Origin: Dendrobium chrysotoxum
Taxonomy: Eukaryota > Streptophyta > Magnoliopsida > Asparagales > Orchidaceae
DNA: 64,000 nt
Assembly (NCBI GenBank): GCA_019925795.1
Contig: CM034300.1
Span: 72,829,021 to 72,893,020 of the forward strand
Direction of reading: 5' to 3'
The notes under the pieces: model-generated
The model's input: the letters and a program-made list of their open reading frames with translations, nothing else
Database searches by the model: none
What the model was told of the DNA's origin: nothing
Part shown: in pieces, positions 12,101-24,100 of the stretch
Numbering within the stretch: the stretch's first letter is position 1
How the letters are laid out: the number at the start of each line of letters is the position of its first letter
Position numbers and translations under genes: made by a program

Positions 12101-15100
12101 GGACTTATAGTGAAGCCTCAACGGATATGACCTGATGTGTTCACTCTCAGACAACAATGCAAGCTCTCAATAAACATGACCACTTACTAAGAGGCCATGT
12201 GGAAGAATTGTAGTGAATACAAACGCAACTAGTGTGAGGAGATTCATGGTCGCATAACACTTCAATCACAAGCAAGCATCAATCATCGAAACATGTGAAT
12301 GGTGAAGGTGAACATGATATAAATGCAACAAACTCCTACAACAGTTCCCATATTATTAAGTACATTGTACTTATAAGTGACAGCATCCAACTGTAAAATG
12401 CACGAGCATCTCCTACCTGCATCAACGAAAGCTTTAATGCAAAATATAATCAACTTGCAAGTTGAAATGATGAATTTTACAAACGTTTGTAGAAGACCCG
12501 CTGTGTACACAACATGTCATTTATGAGAAGGATGCAAGGAGTCTGCTATAAGTGTTAAGATACTTATACAACATATAATGAGGCAGTGGCAAGTAAATGC
12601 ATCTGTCTCCTACAAGTGAAGGGAATTTGATATACAATAAGTGCAAGTGCCTACGGTCCATCGTAGAAGGCATATGTGTCTTCCATATGTACTAATGAAA
12701 TCCCTAAATCATGCAATAGCGCCTATAGACAGAGATGGTAACACTTGCAATTGATGAAAGACGATTCGTCGTACAAGCAGTGGTCCTCCCGCAGATTGAA
12801 AAGGATGCACTTAAAATTAACAAGAAAAACTATCATGCATACAATAAATCACATCAAGACAACATGCACTGAGTACAGTAAGGCCTTGAGGTCAACATCA
12901 ATAACCTGCAGTTCAGATGAAAGCAAGAACTATGAATCCACTATAAACATGAGTACCTACAAGCAACCATAAGAGTACCCACAACCAATGCTAGAAGATG
13001 TTGTACGAAGCACAGGTTGTCGGCATTCAATATCAAGTTCATCGAGCAACGTGGACAAAGAACTTGACGACAAATCCAGCCGTACATCAGCCAATATACA
13101 AGAAGGATCCATTACAAGTGAAGATAACATATCAACAGCATAATGCACAGCACCTGTGAGCTGTCATAGAAAAGATATAGTAGCACCTCCACAACCAATA
13201 ATTATCCAACATCAGTCAAATACACCAATCCTCAGCAAGCAGAGGCGAAAGATCTGCAATACGTACAAGTCCCCTACGAATATAGATGTACGCACTACCT
13301 GTCATCTGTGGGTAGATGCAAAATGACTTCAGTGAATGTAGTATCCTGTAGTCAATTTTAGTCTGCAAATGAATATATCTACCTGCAGTAGTAGTGGATG
13401 TGTTGTAAGTACCAAAACCACAGCAAAATCCACTAAGAATATAGTGAATGCAAGTTCCTACGAACTTTTGCAAAAGAAGGAGATTCGTTAGTGCACTAAG
13501 ATCCACCTGCAGAAAGCAAATAGTGCACGACAGTCTACCTGTATAAAGCAGCGAACAACTTAGTCTAGAAGCTGCTACAACACGCCACCGGATCTGCAAC
13601 ATCCATACAAGCAAACAGAAGGCGTTTACAAATATTCTAAAAGTACCCCTGCACATGTGCACCTTAATTTGTATACACATAGGAACACAAAAGGGGTAAA
13701 TATAATCATAACCCGCATGGGCCCCGGCGAGCGTGTTATTGATACACACGTGACGTCTAGGGATACTGCGCGGGTCAATAAGTGAATTCAAGTTCGAGCC
13801 CGATCCTTCTATCCAGGTAAATAGGAGTCGACACGGCTTGAACTATTAAACGAATATATAGCCGCGGAGTCGACTGTGATATTTGTTTTATACGTTCATA
13901 TTAGGCCTTCAAGACCTATAATCAAGAGAATTCACCAATAAAGGCATAAAGCCTACGACACCTGATCTTCTGTTAGCGAGCTAACAGAGTCGACAAGGTT
14001 CAATCAATAAGAGCAATGACCCCACACCCCGATGATGGCCGCATTGAATGCAGATCTCAACCGGAGGGGTTAATTTCAAATATTTCAAAATGCCCTCAAA
14101 CCTCAAATATTTTCAAGTGACCTCAAGGTCACCCCGATGATGGCCGTGTTGATCGTATATCTCAACCGGAGGGGTTAATTCCAATATTTCTAAAACTCTA
14201 CTCAAATACCCACAAAATCCAAATCTCCAGAAAATCCTGAATTCCAAATATTTAAAATTGAAATCATCTATCAAACCACTTAAAACAGAATTCATCCATC
14301 CTCCGCAACGGTTTGCCGAGATGGACAAATCGGAAAATAACTGCAGCTCACAAAGAGCTAATGCCTGGTCGAAAATATCAATAGGATCAATTCTCAAACA
14401 ATCTCTTGCCAGCAAGGACGTGGTACGAGTCCTCTAACCGGCAGTTTCGCCGCCAAATGGCACTGCAGGATAAACGGTTATGACTCGGGGCCCTCTGAAT
14501 CAGGTGGTCGCCGCCAAATGGCACCATTATATTATGGTTATGGCCAGAGCCCGTATGCTCCCCAATGGCATCAAATCCTTGAGATATGAATCAATAGGAT
14601 ATGATCGATCGGGCACAAAGCCCTCTGTTAGCTAAGGTGGATTCAAATTTGTCCCCTTAGACAAACACTCCCCCCAAGTCTATAAGGTACCCTTGGACGA
14701 AGCAACCCATGGCGCCGACAAGGATCCTTCTGTCAGGTTGAGTCGACTACCTCCTCTGACTAAGTAGACTAGGGACCACGATGGTAAATTTCTATTTTAA
14801 ATATCAAACCCTTCCAATCTTTTAAACCCCAAACTCATGCTGCTACTATATGCCAGATGTACGTATCTCTACGTATCTGATTGACGACTAGCCTTAATCG
14901 AAAGTTCTCTCTCGTTACCAGGAGGGGTAATTAACTATAGGGGCTTGCGCCTATAGGAAACCAGAATTCAGATCATAAAGTCCTCTTAAAATGAGGGCGA
15001 AATCTCTGGGTAGTGTCTTATCTACAAACCCATCTGCCTTCCAAAATTTACCCCGGAACTTAATCCGTTAAAACTCCCCCCCCGAAGAAAGCAAAAGCGG

Positions 15101-18100
15101 GCGGAGGCCGGGGCCGAATTTTCGGAGCCCACATACATGCAGTAAGTTAGTAAGAACATGGTCTTTGTAGAAAGGTCAATAGTAAGCACATGGAATGGAG
15201 GAATGACAATCTTGGGTTTATACATTGCTCGCTTTTCTAATAAGACAACAGGGCAAAGACCTTGAACCACAATACTATAGCAGATTGCACATAGACTATT
15301 ATCTCCATAAATTATCCAAAACAAATTGCATGTTATTAATGGTTTTTCTTGATCTTTACCTAATTATTAAAGTTGGATACAAAGCAAAAGATTATAAAAA
15401 CCATATCATTAAGTAAAAAACAATTGCAACCATGTCATGAAGTCAAAGACACCAGAGAAGAATGAGAGCGCAAAACTGTTACTGATTGGAGTAAAATTTT
15501 CGCTGCAAGGAACTCAAAATGAAAACCTTCACCAGAACCATGCAGGCCTAACATTTTCACGAACAAGAACCATTCCACATTATAGAAATTTTAAAATAAG
15601 TAGATAAATACATGAAATTCGGTATAATCAGAGCATTAATTTGCTTAAACCCAAGGAGCACAAATAACCAGTTGCTTACCATTATTCGTTTCAAAATGAA
15701 TGAATCTCCATCACTCGAGTTACTATTGCAGGATTCATTGGGAGGGCTCACAGATGAGCTTACATCATACAAATGCGTAGTAAGCCTTGGGCTACCCAAA
15801 GAATAGGCCAGACCACTATGCAAAGAATGGGATGCATCATGTTCATTAGAACAATTCCAACGAAATGCCAACCAAACTTCACCATATGAACCCCGGTCAA
15901 ACCTTCTCTTCAGTTTGTACCTAGTTCAAATATGTATAGAACTTGTATAATGCTTTATTACGAATAATAGACCTTTCATCCATTCAATGCTTATCATGGA
16001 AATGGAAATAATAGACGTTACAATGCCAAGAAATATCAATTACAGCTTACAACACCTTTGACATAATATGATATAGTCAAAAACAAAGTACCTAAATATA
16101 AACCAATCATTCCCAAGTCCTATGCTTAAATTAGTCACTCGATCTAGAAAATTGAGACATCAGGGTAGAAAATTGATTCACTTGGATGCATATATAGGCT
16201 AGTCTCCTTGAGGGCAATCGATTATACCAGCTACTTCAAAGCAAATAAGAAAACAAAATATGGCACTGCAAAAATACATTCTACTATAAGAAGCATTATT
16301 TTATTAGTCAATGTGTTAATATGTAAACAAATCAGCATAATAGCTTAATATGGAATCTTTAAGTGTAAAAGACAGACCTTAGATCAGGTATTCTATGACC
16401 AAACGACTTTGTCTGGTCAGATTTAGTGTCATTGTCCGAGACAGAATCAAGAAGCCCAAGAAAACTAGTGAAAAACTCAGGACTATTACATTGGCCTTTA
16501 TCTCCTACATGAATCCCGAAGTGCCAGCAGACTTTATGGTCATTGTATAAATCTAGAGATCCCCCACCTGAATGTACGAGTAAAATGAATGTCTTTAACC
16601 TTTATGGGCATAAAAAAGTAACAAAATACTGAAACATATTTCTTTGAAATAGAACTGATTTAAAAGGTTCATATCTCTTATAACAACTCCAAAATACATA
16701 AAAGTAAATTTCAGTGAACTCAAAATCCCACCATTCCATATATAGAACACCTAGCTCATGGGTTTAGCAAGTCTATAATGATCATGAGTGCCCACAAATA
16801 TCTTCTGTTCGCCAGAAAAAAATTCATCTATTTGCAAGTCTATAATGGATTACAATTGAACTAAATAACTTCATCAAAAAATAAAAATCACAGCATTCAA
16901 AAAACATGATAACGTTGACCTTTTTAACTCTGTAAAATCATGAACATAGTAAATTAAAAAACTTTTTTAGCAGCCAATACATTTTATTCAACAATGGCAA
17001 TAACTAAAAAAATACCAAAGATTGATAATACTTACTAGAATAAGACTCAATAGGCTCCAGCAATGTGTGATCAAAATCGCTAAAAGCACTCTCTCTGACA
17101 GTCTTAGGGGATTGAAAAATATATTCCATGTCATTATTGAGATTTTCAGATAAATAGAAGCATCCAAAAGTTTTGTTTCTAGCTTCAATCTACAAAGAGA
17201 TCCACCAAAATTAAACGATTAGAAGCTGTGTGAATTGTTAATCTGCATGGTAAGTCAGCATATAATTTTCACAAAAACAAAATAACTTGTCCTATCATTA
17301 GCCTGCTATCAACCAATAAAAAAACATTCTATTTAAAATGGGAAATAATATGCATTGAGATGCATTCCCAATTACTACAGTAAGATGCATTCCTAATTAC
17401 TACAGGAAGCTGTATAGAAGATTTAATCTTTAGAGGTTATTCAAAAATCCAAAGTAATAGAATTGCAAACAAACATTTGCAATTCACATTTTTATCTAAT
17501 GAATATAGTGCCAATAACAACAACTACACATTTGCTTTTTGATGAACAGAGTAAGCATGCAAGATAATTACCACATAAAGGTTTTAGAAGGAAAGCGCAT
17601 CATATCCTCTACTAAATGAACAGATACAGATTAAATGCCCCTGCTGAAAATAAAAAGATGAAATGACAATGCTTAAACTTTTAATTAAAAAAAAAATCAG
17701 CATGTATGATCAATTTTATTAACAATCCCTAATATAGTTTTAAAATAAATGCAATAATCAAGTCACCGATCAGCCATCAAAATAATCATACTTAACATAT
17801 GGTTACGTGCAAAAGGTGCACTTGCATTTTACATAAGTTTTCTCAAATTTCAGAACTTTTTCATCAACCCTCTAAAAGCTCAGTATCAGACAGTGATCCA
17901 AGAAAGCTTGTGAAACATAGTTTAATATCACATTGACATGTCTTAACTGCAAAAACCAGAAATTGAACATCCCTAATGTGTGCGAGTATCATTTTGGAAG
18001 CAATGAAAACAAATAAAGAATCATCAGTAATACAGTGAAGAATTCATAACATGACTTCAACTAAAAACATAAGCCAGACATTTTAGTGCAAAATGGAAGA

Positions 18101-21100
18101 TGAATTCCCAGATAACATAGCCCTGCCGCTCTTATTAAAATTATGGAAAAATATCACATGTATTCTTAGTCATTCTGAAAAATATTTGATTTTATGAAAT
18201 CGACTAACCAGTAGATCTGCATTAAATTGCTATGAAAGCCTCATTGGGGCAAGCTGATAGCAGTTGTAAATATTACAAGTGTGATAAAAATATAAGATGT
18301 AGAAGATCTTCGCTGCAGATTCTTTGGATGGATGGTGATAGGTTTTCATGCAACTGATTTCTACACTCATCGGGAACTTATGACATTCTAATTACAGAAA
18401 GAACCTACAATAGAAATAAGCATTTACCTTGTCTTGGAAGCATCCTTATTAAGCCAAGCATGGCCTACGTTTAATGCCTATTCCTAACCAGGCCCAGCCC
18501 ACTCTAGTCTACCTATTGGCCATCAATTCAGTAGAAGAAAACCAAAACTAGATCACAAGCAATTAAACAATAAAAAAAATGTTTATATTTGCTTGGTTTG
18601 GATTTACACTATCAGAGCAAGCTCCACCTATTCAGGTAGCAGGGCTATTCACTTGGATGAAGTAACATAAAGGACATGATTATAATTTGGTACATTATAT
18701 ACTTACAACATGTAGGGCAAAATTTTTCTGAACTGAAATGGGTCTGGCCCAAAAGATACCAAAACAACAACAACAAGCTTTTATCCCATTATGTAGGGTC
18801 GGCTGCATAAATATTTTTTCTCCATTGTATCCTATTAAGAATCAAATTCTCATTTAAATCTAATAAAAAATGTCACTTTTAATACTTTTTAATCAAGTCT
18901 TTTTAAGTCTACCTCTACCTTTCTTAAAATAAGCGGGATCTAATAGACTACTCTCCTAACAAGGTCATCGGAAGGCCGACATTTTATGTGACCAAACCAT
19001 CTAAGGCGACTCTCTCTAATTTTACTTGCCACTAGAGCTACTCCAACTTTTTCACGTATACACCTGTTTTGTATTCTATCTCTATTTGTAAAGCCACTCA
19101 TCCACCTAATCATCCTCATCTCTACAACACTCAACTTATATTTATGCTTCTCTTTTAATGACCAACATTCTGTGCCATAAAAAATTGCAATCTCATGATT
19201 GTTTGATAAGTTTTACGCTGACTGTCGACTACCTAACACAACCATTCACTTTTCTGGCCCAAAAGACGAATTAATTAAATTTATAACTAGCCAATATACA
19301 AATTTTCACAAGCATGTCATAATGGCATACTAGCAGGACTGAGAGGACTATAACCATTGCCCAAAGTCCCCAATCCCATGTAGAGGTCTACTGAAGTATA
19401 AAAGCTGGAATTGCAGCTTACCCCTTACATGCATGAGTACAATATACATTTGGCAAATGATCTGTACTGTTTAAGACAATAGAATTGTAAGGTATAGTGA
19501 AGAGCCAATAACTCATATGGTTAAATAAAATAAAATCCCTTGCGAAGCAACATAATAAAAGGCAACAGATAATGCTAAACTTTCACACTACCATCAGCCG
19601 ATCAAACTTTGAAATCATGCTCTTATAATAATTTGAGGAAAGAATACTTGTACCAACTCCATTATTCACTTGATAACCTGAAAAAGCATAAAATAAAAGA
19701 TAAGCATATCTAAAAAACATAACTAATGGTAAAAGGGACTTCTGAAGGCATAGTGCAAAGTATAATGGAGCATGGCCACCTAATCTTTGATTTAATGGAA
19801 AAGGAACATAATTAAGAAAAGAAAATTAACAGAAAAAAGCATACTAATGGTCAACTATTAACCTAATTTTGAAAACTGAAAAAACATTTAAGCAATGCCT
19901 AACTACCACCACTACAATATAAAGAAAAAAGAGAAAACCTTAATAAAAAAGATGTTAAAATTATAGGAGAAGATGATATATTACAAAATCTTGGAATATG
20001 GGAAAGGAGGTTACGGTTACATAAATCACAAAAATCACTCGGGATATTACCACCTTGTTGGTTGACGACCTTTTGTAACCCAAAGGATGACAAATCAGCT
20101 ACATCAACCTGGTCTTGAAAGAAAGCCTCAGAAACACCACCAGATCTTAGTGGAACAACAACAGCTGCCAGATTGTCCATGCTTCCTCTTTCAAAAGCAT
20201 TATTTACAATTAAATCAGCACAAGAATGTGAAAAAGCATGTACACACCAAGGTTTAGTACTGGATCTTAAGTTCTCATCCCATAAAACCTTACAGACTTC
20301 TTGAGTGGTCATTTTTTCAAAGACTCCATCAGATGCGGTGACCAGAAAACTATCATTTTCACTTACACATTGCCAATCTGTCACCTCGGGAATGGATATG
20401 ACACCGTATCTACACTTGTTCAAGATAAGAGAGAAAAAACTTCATTAAAGAAAATTCCGTTTGAATGTATAATACGAATTATAATCAAAATAAGTTGGAA
20501 GCAGATAAATATCATGAAAATAAAAAATGGGGTAGATGTATGTTGAACAGGATAATGAGAACATTACAATGATTTTGAAAAATTAAAAAGGTGTAAAGTT
20601 AGCAGCTATGACAGTAATAAATAAACTCTCACAAAAAGGCCAGAAAAAAGGGTATTTGAATATATCATATTCCAAAAAGTTCAAAGACATCTACTATGCA
20701 CATTATTGCTAGAAAAATAACATAAGCTAACAATGTGCCCTGCCTAATGCAAGTGGGACAGACCTTCATCACAAGCATCTTCAGTGCGGCCCTTTTCATG
20801 ATCTTCGTAGAGATCACTGCTCAATTTTTCCCAATTTAAGGGAATAATGTGCGCAGTGCCTTAACTTTGCCTCATAATCACCGCAATCTTCCTCTTATCC
20901 ACCCTCTTCTACCTATTTTGTCTTCTTTTCATCCTCCAACAAACACTATAGCAAAAATCCCATTGTGGCCACAATTTCGACCATGTGCATCTCTTTGTGT
21001 CCGCCTTCTCTTCTAAGGCAACCTATCTCTGTGTTCACCTTCACTCGTGTTTGAGTTGCTTTTTCACAGCTCCGATTTCACTACTTCAATCAATCCATCT

Positions 21101-24100
21101 TACAATTTTTAGGCACTATTTATGGTAAACATTTACAAGTGGATATTGCTACGGCTAGCTCATCTTTCTAGGCTATTTGGGCTAGAGCTTTGGTTGAAAT
21201 AGATGTTACTATTCCCCTAAAAAGGAGGTGTAAATTGGTTTCTCGTTATGTTGCTATTAATACAAGGTAGAATTTGAAGACATGGCTTCCTCATTTTTCT
21301 TGCAAAATTTGTAAGCATAACTACTAATAAAGTTTCAAAGCTCACATGAAACTAAGGAAATCAACTATCCAAGTACATAAAAAGCATACAAATGATCATA
21401 CTTTACCTTCAAACTTGATGGATGCAATGCGTACCTCTGACCAAATTTGCACACATAATTGACCAAATTTACACAACATAATTTGGAACCAACTCTATAT
21501 CTTATTATGGAATCAGAGCCTCGTGAGCCTGTCCCTACTATCGTACGCCCTAGGGATTTGGTTAGCTCTTCATCTGCATGCATGATCATTGATCATGATC
21601 CTCCTGCTATATTAGTCCTTCATCTTCTTCTTATTACTGAGGATGTTGATGACCAAGTTTATTATCTTTTGAGTATAGAAGCTCAAGTGAATAGAAGGTT
21701 TTAAAGTATGCTCGCCAACCAAGCAAGAACGAGAAAATATTTATCATCATTCTCCAAGGTTCAACAGGGTTCAAGCAAGGCGTTGTAACTAATAGTTTAG
21801 GTAAATTTTCTTTTTCATTGATGAAAAATTCCTGATATGTCATCATGTGAACTTTTACTTTATCTGTATTTTTTTACTTTTCATATAACAATTCTTCATA
21901 TTTTCTTTTCACTAAGTGGTTATAAATTTATGCATGGAAAGAGTTCACTTCTAAAAATTTTGTCTTCTTGCTTCTCTCCATGTTTCATTCAATAAAGTTA
22001 CACTGAAGTGCAGCTTATATGGTGTTGGAAGTGGGATTGCCATGGGTAACAATAAATGAATGTGAGAAACTTCACTGGGGAAACATCAAATAGTGAATAA
22101 TCAAAGTCTATTAAAGCCTTACCTCTTGAAAGGCACATCTCCAATTGCTCGGGACAAGGCCAGCTCACCATTGACCCGAAGAACTCCAGCCCACTCCACA
22201 ACATATCCACCAGCAGCTTCCACACGATTTCTTTCATCATCTCGGGCAAGGTGATGATCTCTTGTAAGCTCCTTAGCATAATATCCTACCGCATTATAAT
22301 TTGTCATTTTAGACCCTTCATATACATTTACTGGAGATATAACTGCTTCATGTCTCCTGCGCCTCTTTAACTTTGATTTACTGGCTGAAAATAGAGAAAT
22401 TGTAAGGATGCAATGACCCTAAATCTTTATTTTTATTCAGATTCAATGGAGTAAAAATTTGCTAAAAACAGGTGTGGGTTTTTGTTAAAGATAAGTGTTA
22501 ACAAATATACATTTGTGTAATTACTCTTTAATGCTTTTGCATTTTCCAAGATTTTATTTTTTTCTCCTATCGCAATAATTAGAGAAAATATAATGAATAT
22601 GTTTTTCTTTCAATAAACAACAACCACCTTTTTCAAAAAAAGGATCAAAACTTTCTGAACACAAAAAGGCCTTCGAATCACCAACATTGGCAGCCAAAAT
22701 ACGGCCATCTGCTATAAGAACAATGGTTGCAGTTGAGCCAGAATGAAGGTTGAGTTTTAAAGCTTCCTGCATGAGGTAATGGAAAATGGAAACAAAAACG
22801 TGTCCTCCTCAAAAAATTATGATAAAATAAATAAGCAGCTGAAAAAACTTACCTTAGAAAATGTCACATCAATGTCATGAATTGTCCTCAGCAGTGATTC
22901 TTTGAGAATTTCCAAATGAAAAGATTCTTCGAAAATAGTAGATGACCACTCCGACCTGCCCATTAATACGACAATACTAAAATAGAATTAGTATGATGGC
23001 ATGGCCAAGCTGCAACTGAAATCAATTTAGCAAAATGCATTTTCCCATGAGCACATCCATTCATGCTAAAACGTAGAAGGAAGTAAAAATAACATAAATT
23101 TGGATATGGCCATTCAATAATAATGCCTCAGCATTGCAAAAATCAAACTAAATAAGTTAGATTACATGGAACTAAAATCAAACTAAATAAGTTAGATCAC
23201 ATGGATCTCAATTTATGGTTGAGGCAATTATGAGACTTTCTCCAGGTCCACAATCACCCCCTCATACAGTTCATAAGAGAAACATTTCCCCTCATAGACG
23301 AAGATCATCAGACAATAAATTCCCAGCACATACACAGCAAAAAAATGCAGTTAGGATTCAACAACCTAAATCCTAGTTTCTTGGATTCAACAAAGCTGAA
23401 ACACTAAAGTGGCACAAGGAATAACCAGACAAAACATTTCACAGTATCAGAGAACAACAGAGGAGGAATCTAGCCCTTTCTAATCAAATAATGATGAGCT
23501 CAACTATCGAACATCTCCAACACCCAAAAACTAATGACAACTTCCAACAATGTGACCACTCTGAGGCCCAAGGGCTGCATTTCCCTCTCACCAGGTTATA
23601 GACTATAAATGGACTGAAACAAAAAATTTAAAAAAAAAGGATGTCAAAGGTAAATATTCAGCTATAACCACAGGCAATAGCAGCCTTAAAAGAATAGAAC
23701 TAATGCCATGTAAAGGAATATTATAGTTATGAAAAAGAGCTGTAAGATAAGACATAAAATAGAAGATAATTGATGCAGGCACTAAATGTACATGAATTTC
23801 AGATGATTCAAAAAATCAAAAGCAAAATTCAATATCAACAACCATATTTATCATATTTTGATAGCCCACGATGCTCTATAACAAAGATGGTACTTCATAG
23901 AAGAGATATGTACATCCAAACCTTTTTTGACCCCACTTTAGCCAACTTTCCTCTTTGGCCGATTCAAGCACTTGGACAATCACATCTTGCTCTTCATTGT
24001 ATGTCAATTTCTCAGAAGACTTCTTAAGTGTTGCAGAATATATCCCATCAAGGACAAAATACACATGTAGCGAAAAATACTCCAATAGAAGTTTGGAAGC

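Noticed and set aside
13216..13791. Longest single ORF in the window (191 codons, minus)
   Set aside because: Lies inside the unclassified repeat, is rich in Cys/Tyr/Leu with no recognisable motif, and is not spliced to anything. Probably chance.
21459..21704. 81-codon ORF in intron 5
   Set aside because: No known motif; probably trailing sequence of the LINE ORF1 remnant.
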